A stretch of DNA of 64,000 bases. Origin: Salticus scenicus (taxonomy: Eukaryota; Arthropoda; Arachnida; Araneae; Salticidae). The translations under genes were made by a program, and so were the position numbers. Under the pieces are notes generated by a model. The model saw nothing but the letters and a program-made list of their open reading frames with translations. It ran no database searches and was not told the origin of the DNA. Below, piece after piece: positions 35,155 to 44,103 of this stretch. The stretch lies in NCBI GenBank assembly GCA_963930645.1, contig OZ005660.1, positions 199,256,427 through 199,320,426 on the forward strand. The letters are read 5' to 3'. Every line of letters begins with the position of its first letter. The first letter of the stretch is position 1.

Positions 35155-35738
35155 TAGTGTTTTAGTGGCCCCGGGGGAACGCCCTTTCACTCTGTGCGAG
35201 CAGTCCCTTTCACTGAAGCCCATCGTTGGCTCCTACCTAAGCGGCAGTCTCGTGCAGTACCTAAGAGGCTGATCCCGGGGTGCGAGAGAGCGCGACCTGC
35301 CAGTGTTAGGTTAGGTTTAGTGTTTAGTGATAGTACATCTAGTGAGTAAGTACATCGGGCGGTGGAGCCGAGGATCAGGCTGCCATCTGACACCTCTATT
35401 TTTTGTTTTTTTGTTTGGACATTAAAAAGTGAAAAAGTGTCTCTGTCTCATTTATTCACACCAACACAAACACCCTCTTAGTGATGTAAGATTAGTTTTT
35501 AGTGTTTAGCTTTTAGTGTTTAGTTAAGCGCGAGTGTTTAGTTTTTAGTGTTTTAGTTTTTAGTGTTTTAGTTTTTAGAGGCCCCCGGGGGAACGCCCTT
35601 TCACTCTGTGCGAGCAGTCCCTTTCACTGAAGCCCATCGTTGGCTCCTACCTAAGTGGCAGTCTCGTGCAGTACCTAAGAGGCCGACCCTGGGGGGAGAG
35701 AGAGCGCGGCGCAAGAAGCGATCATAGAAGGAGAAAAG
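35155..35738 (+). ncRNA. Candidate spliced non-coding exon region, duplicated
   Basis: Two copies of a roughly 130-bp GC-rich segment lie at about 35,166-35,290 and 35,583-35,705. They share CCGGGGGAACGCCCTTTCAC, CAGTCCCTTTCACTGAAGCC and CATCGTTGGCTCCTACCTAA. A segment AAAGTGTCTCTGTCTC with its flanks (35,090-35,130 and 35,425-35,465) is duplicated too. Neither copy has a convincing reading frame. The second ends at AAAAG/GTAAGT (35,734-35,744), a consensus splice donor, and a pyrimidine-rich TTTCCTTTAG acceptor lies at 36,532-36,541. Spliced RNA is an inference. Confidence 0.35.
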
Positions 35739-35759
35739 GTAAGTCCATTCATTGTTGTT

Positions 35760-36290
35760 GTGCATAACTGTATGGACAAATGGTTTTCAAAACAAATGAT
35801 TGTGTGCTTTTCAAAACAAATGTGTGGTTTTAAAAACAATAGTGTCAAATGATTTTAAAAACAAATGTGTGGTTTTCAAAATGACAAATGTGTGGTTTTA
35901 AAAACAATAGTGTGAAATGGTTTTAAAAACAAATGTGTGGTTTTCAAAATGACAAATGTGTGGTTTTAAAAAACAATAGTGTGAAATGGTTTTAAAAACA
36001 AATGTGTGGTTTTCAAAATGACAAATGTGTGGTTTTAAAAACAATAGTGTCAAATGATTTTAAAAACAAATGTGTGGTTTTCAAAAACAAATGTGTGGTT
36101 TTAAAAACAATGGTGTGTTTTAAAAACAATGGTGTGTTTTAAAAACAATGGTGTGACAATGGGGTGACAATGGTGTGTTTTAAAAACAATGGTTTTAAAA
36201 ACAATGGTGTGACAATGGTTTTAAAAAACAATGGTGTGTGTCTTTTAAAAATGGTTCTAAAAAACAATGGTGTGACACTCAAATAATGGT
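35760..36290 (+). repeat. Short-period repeat array, GTGTGGTTTTAAAAACAA
   Basis: Units of 20-45 bases built from TGTGTGGTTTTAAAAACAA, AATGGTTTTAAAAACAA and TCAAAATGACAAA fill the segment. It lies between the splice donor-like site at 35,739 and the acceptor-like site at 36,541, so it would be intronic in that model. Confidence 0.8.
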
Positions 36291-36344
36291 TTGAGGCGAC
36301 GCCCCCCCCCCCCCCTGTGTTGGGGCACCCCGGGTCCCACTGAA

Positions 36345-36500
36345 AATGAAGGGTGTCACGTGTATGTGGCGGGTGGTGGAGGGAGGCCTCGGGCCGATGG
36401 CCCGGGGCCGCGCCACAGAGTGTTGAAGGGTGTCACGTGTATGTGGCGGGTGGTGGAGGGAGGCCTCGGGCCGATGGCCCGGGGCCGCGCCGCATACCAC
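36345..36500 (+). repeat. Perfect 65-bp direct repeat, GC-rich, with CACGTG
   Basis: Two essentially identical copies (near 36,350 and 36,427) carry AGGGTGTCACGTGTATGTGG, then GGAGGGAGGCCTCGGG and CGATGGCCCGGGGCCGCGCC. CACGTG is an E-box. Identity of the copies points to recent duplication. Confidence 0.75.
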
Positions 36501-36769
36501 AATTGTGTTTAAAAAATTTTTTAACTTTCATTTTCCTTTAGTGGTTTTGCACAATTCAAACACGCACGACAGGATGAAATAGATAATAATTTGTCTTAGA
36601 GAACATCGAAAATTTCCACCAGTCCGTGGGACGGTCGAAAATTTTTAGAGGGTCGTATATCGGGTAAATGCTTGACTTGGATCGATGTGCTTCATGGGAA
36701 TAGTTTTTGTGGGTTGACGTGTTTGTATAGTCCATTCCATGATACCATAACCAATGCCAATCTAAAATT

Positions 36770-36960
36770 TTTTTTTTCAATTTCAAAAAAATTTTATCCG
36801 AGCTTTCAAGATTGACCACAACGTATTCAAAAATTTTTTTTTTCAATTGCAAAAAAAAATTTATCCGAGCTTTCAAGATTGACCACAAGGCATTCAAAAA
36901 GTTTTTTTTTTCCAACAATTTTATCCGGCAAGAGAAAAGTTTTTCACCGACTCGCCAAAA

Positions 36961-37026
<66 letters not shown>

Positions 37027-37032
37027 GACCTG

Positions 37033-37082
<50 letters not shown>

Positions 37083-37179
37083 TTTTTTTTTTTTTTTTTT
37101 TGACCTGGTTTAAAAAAAAAAAAAAAAAAAAAAATTTTTTTTTTTTTTTTTTTTTTTTTAACCTACTTAAAAAAAAAAA

Positions 37180-37228
<49 letters not shown>

Positions 37229-37234
37229 CAAGTA

Positions 37235-37277
<43 letters not shown>

Positions 37278-37329
37278 TTTTTTTTTTTTTTTTTTAACCT
37301 ACTTAAAAAAAAAAAAAAAAAAAAAAAAA

Positions 37330-37370
<41 letters not shown>

Positions 37371-37960
37371 TAGGTTAAAAAAAAAAAAAAAAAAAAAATT
37401 TTTTTTTTTTTTTTTTTTTTTAAAGCTTTGGCAAGTCGGTGAAAAACTTTTCTCTTGCTAGATCTCCGAATAAAATTGTTGGGAAAAAAATTGTTTTGAA
37501 TGCCTTGTGGTCAATCTTGAAAGCTTTGGTGAGTCGGAATGTGTTGTGGTCAATCTTGAAAGCTTTGGCGAGTCGGATAAAATTTTTTTGAAATTGAAAA
37601 AAAAATTTTGAATGCGTTGTGGTCAATCTTGAAAGCTTTGGTGAGTCGGATAAAATTTTTTTGAAATTGAAAAAAAAATTTTGAATGCGTTGTGGTCAAT
37701 CTTGAAAGCTTTGGTGAGTCGGATAAAAATTTTTTGAAATTGGAAAAAAAAAATTTTGAATGCGTTGTCATGACTGACTCGCCGAAGCTTTCAAGATTGA
37801 TGACAAAGCATTCAAAAAAATTTTTTTTTCAATTTCAAAAAAATTTTATTCGGAGACCTAGCGAAAGAAAAATTTTTTATCAACTCACCAAAGCTTTCAA
37901 GGTTGACCAACACATTCAAAAAAAATTTGAAATTGAAAAAAAAAATTGTTGAATAGTTTG
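36770..37960. repeat. Large palindromic array with A/T-tract core
   Basis: The left arm (36,770-36,962) carries TTATCCGAGCTTTCAAGATTG and GACCACAA, each more than once. The right arm (37,430-37,770) carries the reverse complements in two to three copies. After 37,770 the orientation flips back. The core (36,963-37,425) alternates A runs and T runs separated by GACCTGGTTT, AACCTACTT and its complement AAGTAGGTT. Palindromic repeats with AT-rich cores act as replication origins and enhancers (homologous regions) in baculoviruses; that role here is an inference. Confidence 0.7.
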
Positions 37961-38465
37961 TCAGCGTCGGTGAAAGATTTTTTTATTCTCTCTCAGTCAC
38001 CGACTCTTTCCTTTTAAGATTTGAAGTAATTGTTTTCATTTTCTGATACCATTTTATTTGAATTCTATCGATTATATACTGAGAATCCAAAATGGTGGTA
38101 TCACATCATTTATATTTTGTTGGATTAAAGGTGAGTATAATTTCTGTGAGGTGTTTTCATTTTCTGATACTATATTGAAAATATTACCATTTCATTTTGC
38201 TCACAAAAGTTTTGAAATTATTTATATTATATATAAATTATATATATATATATATATATTAATTATTGTTATTATTATTATTATATAGCTATTCGATACT
38301 AAGTGACATATATAAAATAAAATAAAAGTGTAACACAGATCACCCTAAGATTCAGTAACATTTATATATTAGTTGTCTTAATTTAATTCACTCTTGATTA
38401 TATCCGATAAACTTTAAGGAATATGTTTTTTATTTTGAATATCCAATATTGGTAAGTAATTGAAT
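37961..38465. other. AT-rich spacer
   Basis: The repeats end near 37,960. What follows is AT-rich with a duplicated GTTTTCATTTTCTGATACCA-like segment (38,031 and 38,153) and a TA/TTA microsatellite at 38,222-38,285. No gene is supported. Confidence 0.5.
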
Positions 38466-38538
38466 GTAAAAAAATGGGACTGGACAAGGTATTGTGGGGG
38501 TTACCCCCACAATACCTTGTCCAGTCCCATTTTTTTAC
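38466..38538. repeat. 73-bp perfect inverted repeat
   Basis: Two 36-base arms pair without a mismatch around a single unpaired T at 38,502. The arm includes ATGGGACTGGACAAGGTATT and GTGGGGGT. It lies between the large palindromic array and the 3' end of the RING gene. It is far too perfect for decayed DNA. Possible roles are a cruciform, a hairpin terminus or resolution site, or a structured RNA 3' end. Confidence 0.9.
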
Positions 38539-38618
38539 TTTAAAAAAACAAACAACTTAAAAAAAAAACAAACAAACTGTAATAACAATAAAATATTTTT
38601 ATTTATATACAATTATTT

Positions 38619-38690
38619 ACATTTTTTTATATACAACATTTTTTATATACAACATTTTTTATATACAACATTTTTTATACAGGAGAAGAA
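38619..38690. repeat. Short tandem repeat downstream of the RING gene
   Basis: ACATTTTTTATATACA recurs about four times (period 16-18). On the minus strand it gives TATAAAAAATGTTGTA, AT-rich sequence directly after the RING gene stop, where transcription would end. Confidence 0.6.
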
Positions 38691-39652
38691 GAAGAGGGGA
38701 GGGCTTTCATTACTTCTCTCATAAAGAGTGTGTGTTCTTTTTTCAATTGTAAATATTGTGTATGCAATCTATTTAATTTAAAATTAAAATCTATGGAGTA
38801 ATTTAAATTTTTTAAGTCTTTGATATGTTTAGCTGATTGGTTGAATTTTTTAAATGATTTTCGTAATTTTTTTTTAAGTTTTAAAGATAATTTTTTAACT
38901 AATGGAAATTTCAGGGCACTTACGGATTTTCTTCCTCTTCTTCTCCTGGAGGGGCCGGGAACTGGTGAGGCGGCCACAGAGGAAGGACTAGGGGAAATGG
39001 CTGCGGGAACCGAGGAGCTGGTGACGGTAGCGGCTGATGAGGAGGCGGTGACAGAGACTGATGAGGAGGGACCAGAGGCGGTGGCGGTGACAGAGGCGGT
39101 GGATGATGAGGGACCAGAGGTGGTGGCGGTGGCAGAGACTGAAGAGGAGGTGGCGGTTGCAGAGACTGATGAGGCGGTGGCAGAGGCGGTGGATGAGAGG
39201 GCGGCCGCGGCTCGTAAACAGTTCCAAAATTCGGGCTCAAAGCGCGTAGCCCGAAGTTCCCGTAGAGAAATAAACTGGGGGCCAGCAGAGGAAGAGGCGG
39301 TGGAAACAGCAGAGGAAGCGGCAGAGGGAGCGGCAGAGGAAACAGCAGAGGAAACAGCAGAGGGAGCGGCAGAGGACCCTTCGCTGGAGCGCAGCAGTTC
39401 CTCCACGCTCGGCAAATCCGGACTGCTGGAGCGGGAGGTGTCCGACGACAACTGTATTTGTTCAGGAATGTTCAACTGCCCCTCCAGTCCTGCATAGTAG
39501 AATTCGAACCGGCAGAGGGGGCATTGGGCTTCCGAATAGCTCCGCGCATGATGGAGTAGGCGCCGGACACACGTCGTGTCGAACATGTGTCCGCAGCGAA
39601 GGGTAAACCCATTCCAAGAAGAGAGAGACTCGTAACAGATGGAGCACTCCAT
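38675..39652 (-). CDS. RING-finger protein with Ser/Ala-rich body and basic coiled-coil tail (325 aa)
   Basis: The N-terminus is a RING finger: C3, C6, C20, H22, D25, C28, C44, C47. Asp at 25 replaces the usual His or Cys ligand; Asp does bind zinc in some RINGs, such as Rbx1. Residues about 75-230 are Ser/Ala/Val/Thr low complexity (runs of SSAVSSA and SATATSS). Residues 235-245 are RRRRGRK, a likely nuclear signal. The last 75 residues are Lys/Leu-rich and predicted helical. This order (N-terminal RING, disordered body) is that of viral E3 ligases acting in the nucleus, but no homologue is claimed. The gene is GC-rich like those at 27-29 kb. It starts at an ATG 95 bases from a CCAAT box. 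Confidence 0.8.
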   Translation of the reverse strand: MECSICYESLSSWNGFTLRCGHMFDTTCVRRLLHHARSYSEAQCPLCRFEFYYAGLEGQLNIPEQIQLSSDTSRSSSPDLPSVEELLRSSEGSSAAPSAVSSAVSSAAPSAASSAVSTASSSAGPQFISLRELRATRFEPEFWNCLRAAAALSSTASATASSVSATATSSSVSATATTSGPSSSTASVTATASGPSSSVSVTASSSAATVTSSSVPAAISPSPSSVAASPVPGPSRRRRGRKSVSALKFPLVKKLSLKLKKKLRKSFKKFNQSAKHIKDLKNLNYSIDFNFKLNRLHTQYLQLKKEHTLFMREVMKALPSSSSPV

Positions 39653-39765
39653 CTCGACTGACTCGGTAAACGGAAAGCCGCTCTAGACGTTCGCGAGGCC
39701 CCGCCTCCGCGTGTCGGGAGGAACCAATGGGAGCGAGTGGATGGGACAATTCAGATATGAATAAA
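39653..39765 (-). promoter_or_regulatory. Promoter of the RING gene
   Basis: Reading toward the gene: TTTTTTATTCATATCTGAA, CCCATTGGTTCC (CCAAT on the other strand, near 39,722), GGAGGCGGGGCCTCG (Sp1-type GC box), and AGTCAGTCGAG just before the ATG. TCAGT is the arthropod initiator consensus. The elements and spacing suit host RNA polymerase II. Confidence 0.55.
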
Positions 39766-40640
39766 AAATGATTGAATCTTCACTGGGGATTTTATTTGAG
39801 ATCAACTTTTTATTCAGTTATTAATAAAAATTATATATTTATCATTATTATTATTATTATTATTATTATATCTTCACTGGGGATTTTATTTGAGATCAAC
39901 TTTCATTCAACCATGAAGTAGCTGTTGGATTGGGGTGGTCTCTTTAACAATGATGCAATATTTCCGAGGCAATATTGATTCCCCTTTCAAAAAGGGACCA
40001 GGTGCACGATGGGGGCTTTCAAGTATAATGGATGAAGCATTGTGCTTTCAAAAAGGGTTTTAACACAATGGCGGTGCAGCAGCTGTCAAGTAGAATAGAA
40101 CGGACAATGAAGCATTATCGATTCAAAAAGGGAGGCCTGTCTCAGGGGGCGATGAGACAGCGGCCTCAAAAGGGACCAGGTGGATGGAATCCCGTGAGGG
40201 ATGACTCATGGGTAAGCAGCTGCCTTCCCAATCGCCTGACAATGAAGCATTGTTCAAAAGGGATGAGGGAGGTCTTTGGTTTGGATGGGAACCAGCATAA
40301 CGGTTCTTTCCCACCAGATCCTAATCACCCCGTGATGGGGGAGATGTATGACTCATTGGCAAGCAACTGCTCTCTTCCTCCCAGACAATGAAGCATTGTT
40401 CAATCCCTTTCAAAGAGGGAACCAGGTGCATGTTTAACAATGGCGGCGTCAGCCTATCTCAGGGGGGGGGATCGTTGATGACTCACGCAAGCGGCAGATG
40501 CCCGCTTTCAAGTCCCAACCTCTCTTTAGCAATGATGTAATATTTCCAAGGCATATTGATTATTAATAAACTTTATCAAGAGTGGATTCCATCCATTTAA
40601 ATTAAGACAATAAAACAACTAATATATAAATGTTACTGGT
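39766..40640 (-). repeat. Repeat mosaic shared with the block ends
   Basis: Short units recur: ACAATGAAGCATTGTTCAA, TTTCAAAAAGGGACCAGGTG, TGATGCAATATTTCCGAGGC, ATGACTCATTGGCAAGC and TTGGGGTCACGCAAGC-type segments. These are the reverse complements of units at 25.5-25.95 kb and recur at 42.66-43.0 kb. A TCTTCACTGGGGATTTTATTTGAG segment is duplicated at 39,777 and 39,870. No gene is supported. Confidence 0.7.
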
Positions 40641-40689
40641 ATTTAAAAACAGATCTTAGAAAAGACTGGTGTTACACATTTTTTCATTC

Positions 40690-42535
40690 TTCAAGTTCTA
40701 TTCAGAATTTTATTGGTACCAAAATTTGGCGCCACAACTTCCAGTTTTTATGGTTTTTCGCTTATATCTCGGGTCCTAATAGGCCGATCTTCATAATCTG
40801 GATACCGTTGGAGAGATCTCGAGTCGGCCCACCCTGCAGGCTCCCTCACTTTTTTCACCGCCAGAGGGCGCTTTTCCTATTCCAATTTTTCACTATCTTT
40901 CTAAATGACCCTAGGATTTTCGCGTTTGTTCTTACCTTTTCTGTATTTTCACTCAACTAGAGTAACGCCATAGCATTTTTTCATTTTTGGCTCTTTTGGT
41001 GACCAGTGGAGCCAATTTTAATAGTGAACATGACCCATTTTAACTTACTGGTGGGTCTAATCCCAATTTTTACTTGCTTTTTACGCCTAGGACTTCTTTT
41101 TCACGCATTCTTCAAGTTCTATTCAGAATTTTATTTGTACCAAAATTTGGCGCCGTTTTATTGACAACTTTGAGTTTTTATGGTTTTTCGCTTATATCTC
41201 GGGTCCTAATAGGCCGATCTTCATAATCTGGATACCGTTGGAGAGATCTCGAGTCGGCCCACCCTGTAGGCTCCCTCACTTTTTTCACCGCCAGAGGGCG
41301 CTTTTCCTATTCCAATTTTTCACTATCTTTCTAAATTACCCTAGGATTTTCGCGTTTGTTCTTACCTTTTCTGTATTTTCACTCAACTAGAGTAACGCCA
41401 TAGCATTTTTTCATTTTTGGCTCTTTTGGTGACCAGTGGAGCCAATTTTAATAGTGAACATAACCCATTTTAACTTACTGGTGGGTCTAATCCCAATTTT
41501 TACTTGCTTTTTACGCCCAGGACTTCTTTTTCACGCATTCTTCAAGTTCTATTCAGAATTTTATTTGTACCAAAATTTGGCGCCGTTTTATTGACAACTT
41601 TGAGTTTTTATGGTTTTTCGCTTATATCTCGGGCCCTAATAGGCCGATCCTCATAATCTTGATACCGTTGGAGAGATCTCGAGTCGCCCCACCCTGTAGG
41701 CTCCCTCACTTTTTTGACCGCCAGAGGGCGCCTTTCCTATTCCAATTTTTCACTATCTTTCTAAATGACCCTAGGATTTTCGCGTTTGTTCTTACCTTTT
41801 CTGTATTTTCACTCAACTAGAGTAACGCCATAGCATTTTTTCATTTTTGGCTCTTTTGGTGACCAGTGGAGCCAATTTTAATAGTGAACATAACCCATTT
41901 TAACTTACTGGTGGGTCTAATCCCAATTTTTACTTGCTTTTTACGCCCAGGACTTCTTTTTCACGCATTCTTCAAGTTCTATTCAGAATTTTATTTGTAC
42001 CAAAATTTGGCGCCGTTTTATTGACAACTTTGAGTTTTTATGGTTTTTCGCTTATATCTCGGGCCCTAATAGGCCGATCCTCATAATCTTGATACCGTTG
42101 GAGAGATCTCGAGTCGCCCCACCCTGTAGGCTCCCTCACTTTTTTCACCGCCAGAGGGCGCTTTTCCTATTCCAATTTTTCACTATCTTTCAAAATGACC
42201 CTAGGAATTTCGCGTTGGTTGTTACTTTTTCTGTATTTTCACTTAACTAGAGTAACGCAATAGCATTTTTTCATTTTTGGCAATTTTGGCGCCCACTGGA
42301 ACCAATTTTAATAGTGACATTTTAACTTACTGGTGGGTCTAATCCCAATTTTTACTTGCTTTTTACGCCTAGGACTTCTTTTTCACGCATTCTTCAAGTT
42401 CTATTCAGAATTTTATTGGTACCAAAATTTGGCGCCACAACTTCCAGTTTTTATGGTTTTTCGCTCATATCTCGGAACCTAATGGGCCGATCTTCATAAT
42501 CTTGATACCGTTGGAGAGATCTCGAGTCGCCCCAC
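40690..42535 (-). repeat. 430-bp tandem array, inverted copy, about 4.3 units
   Basis: GGTACCAAAATTTGGCGCC-type landmarks lie near 40,718, 41,140, 41,570, 42,000 and 42,420. It is the reverse complement of the array at 29,290-31,640, with its own fixed variants (CTGGGTC versus CCCAGG spots, TTGTACC versus TTGGTACC). Within each array the copies are more alike than between arrays, a sign of concerted change. Confidence 0.9.
40858..42161 (+). promoter_or_regulatory. Four CTCF-like motifs in the inverted array
   Basis: CCGCCAGAGGGCGC occurs at 40858-40871, 41288-41301, 41718-41731 and 42148-42161. These lie on the plus strand, so the two arrays point away from each other. The motif is kept even though neighbouring positions differ between arrays. 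Confidence 0.45.
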
Positions 42536-42660
42536 TCCGAATAAAGTTTTTTGAAATTGGAAAATAAAAATTTTTTGATCAGCTTCGGCGAGTTCTCCAA
42601 ATAAAGTTTTTTGAAATTGGAAAATAAAAATTGTTTGATCAGCTTCGGTTTGTCAGTTGG
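42536..42660. repeat. Two tandem units like the A/T palindromic array
   Basis: AAAGTTTTTTGAAATTGGAA followed by AATAAAAATT and TTGATCAGCTTCGG occurs twice at a spacing of about 60 bases. The sequence resembles the arms at 36.8-37.9 kb (TTTTTTGAAATTGAAAAAA, AGCTTTGG). Confidence 0.6.
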
Positions 42661-43041
42661 TTTCAATAGTTTGAGTTTTAACAATGAAGCAGCATTGGGG
42701 TCACGCAAGCAACAGCTGTCGCTCCAATCTCATTCAACCCTGAAGTAGATGGTTTGGATGAATGGGGCCTTTCAAAAGGGACCATCCCCGTGATGACTCA
42801 TTGGCAAGCCAGACAATGAAGCATTGTTCAACCCCTTTCAAAAAGGGGAAAACAATAGTATGACTCATTGGGGTCACGCAGCTGTCGCTTTCCAGTCCAA
42901 TCTCATTCAACCATGAAGCAACTGTTGGATGAATCATGGGGGTTAGCAATGATGCAATATTTCCGAGGCAATATTGATTATTAATAAACTTTAAAAATTT
43001 CTACGAGGGTCCTGGCACCAAATTCTTTTTACAGGTGACTG
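42661..43041 (-). repeat. Right terminal inverted repeat region
   Basis: The inverted counterpart of 25,441-25,970, ending GTGACTG followed by TA at 43,042. CAAAAGGGACC and CCCCTTTCAAAAAGGGG palindromic motifs recur here. After 43,042 the sequence to 43,148 is unique, with no gene. Confidence 0.6.
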
Positions 43042-43148
43042 TATGATTTGCAGTACAGCCACTACAAAAGATGCCGGTTTCCTGATATTTGCAGTACCAC
43101 CCAGTATCATCGCTAAAAGCCAACAGATTCTGCAGTGAGGTTTACTTG

Positions 43149-43216
<68 letters not shown>
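43149..43216. repeat. A(39)T(29) tract upstream of the IAP gene
   Basis: An uninterrupted A run (43149-43187) passes directly into a T run (43188-43216). It marks the left limit of the viral gene block; no gene adjoins it on the left. Confidence 0.9.
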
Positions 43217-43219
<3 letters not shown>

Positions 43220-43257
43220 GTATTTAAGCACTCCGAACTTTGAATGTCAGTTATCGG

Positions 43258-44103
43258 ATGGTTCTCACAAGAGCAGTTTACAGTATTTTATCAAGGGTGA
43301 TGGATCTTGATGTACTAAATAAATATTTGACTACTCGTAATAAGATGATGGTGATGCCAAGATATTCTAATTTAAAACAAAAAATGGATAGATTGAACAC
43401 TTTCAAAAAATGGACTGCATCCTATCCGGATCCTATGATTTTGGCAACCAATGGATTTTTTTACACGGATGTGGAGGATTACGTATTATGTTACTGGTGT
43501 GGTGTTTGCGTCGGAAATTGGGAAAAAAACGATGATGTTGTTCAAGATCATGCTAAACATAAATCGGACTGTTTTGCGGCTCAACTGATGCTTTTGACGA
43601 CAATTTTGAAGGAAAGGAAGACGTTATCAGAAAAAAATAGACTGGCCACGTTTGATGAATGGCCTTTTCCTGAAACGATCAACTTAAAAGAAATGGCCGA
43701 ATCAGGTCTTTTTTATTTAGGATATAAAGATTTTGTTCAATGTGCCTTTTGCAAAATAATTTTACATGACTGGAAGCCCTACAAGGATCCTTTGAGACAA
43801 CATATAGTGAAAAACTTAAAATGTCCATTTGTATTGGGTAAAATTTCAAATAAGAATGAGAACAATACAAATGTAGAAGCATTTGAAAAATTCTTAAAAT
43901 ACTTATTTGAACTTATTTTCGTGACACGGTCTAAGAATACAGTAACCACTAAATTATTATGTAAAATTTGTTTACATAATGAATGTGAGATTGTATTTTT
44001 AGAATGTGGACATGTAACATGTTGTTATATGTGTTCTGAGAAAATTGAAATTTGTCCTATGTGTCGAAGTTGTATTACAGATAAAAAACGAATATACATA
44101 TAA
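43258..44103 (+). CDS. iap: Inhibitor of apoptosis protein: two BIR domains and a C-terminal RING
   Basis: BIR1 begins at R45 with zinc ligands C78, C81, H98, C105 and the GFFY and CYWCG landmarks. BIR2 spans about 128-191 with C162, C165, H182, C189 and GLFYLGYKD. The RING is C3HC4: C235, C238, C250, H252, C256, C259, C266, C269. This is the architecture of baculovirus and insect IAPs, which bind caspases or IAP antagonists through the BIRs and ubiquitinate them through the RING. All ligands are intact, so it looks functional. The start at 43,258 is chosen as the first ATG after the A/T tract; 43,300 is an alternative. The 3' end of the gene is repeated downstream. Confidence 0.93.
   Translation: MVLTRAVYSILSRVMDLDVLNKYLTTRNKMMVMPRYSNLKQKMDRLNTFKKWTASYPDPMILATNGFFYTDVEDYVLCYWCGVCVGNWEKNDDVVQDHAKHKSDCFAAQLMLLTTILKERKTLSEKNRLATFDEWPFPETINLKEMAESGLFYLGYKDFVQCAFCKIILHDWKPYKDPLRQHIVKNLKCPFVLGKISNKNENNTNVEAFEKFLKYLFELIFVTRSKNTVTTKLLCKICLHNECEIVFLECGHVTCCYMCSEKIEICPMCRSCITDKKRIYI

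Larger units (their letters stand above)
25441..43041. mobile_element. 17.6-kb block with long terminal inverted repeats and TA flanks
   Basis: The left end reads CAGTCGCTGGTAAAAAGAAT. The right end read inward is CAGTCACCTGTAAAAAGAAT. Similarity continues inward for at least 180 bases (TTGGTGCCAGGAC versus TTAGCGCCGGGAC, TCGTAGAA, CGGAAATATTGCATCA, CATGGTTGAATGAGATTGG). TA flanks both ends. Inside are three GC-rich genes and many repeat arrays, some repeated in opposite orientation near the two ends. It may be a large transposon-like segment, or the terminal and internal inverted repeats of a viral genome. The viral gene block starts about 100 bp to its right. Confidence 0.5.

Noticed and set aside
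36812..37240. 142-residue Lys/Phe frame
   Set aside because: It is only A and T homopolymer tracts of the palindromic array.
38820..39497. 225-residue acidic plus-strand frame opposite the RING gene
   Set aside because: It is the complement of the Ser/Ala-rich region, giving Glu/Ala-rich shadow sequence; the RING in the minus frame is decisive.
25441..43041. CRISPR-like arrays in the tandem repeats
   Set aside because: Units are long, contiguous and without unique spacers of constant length.
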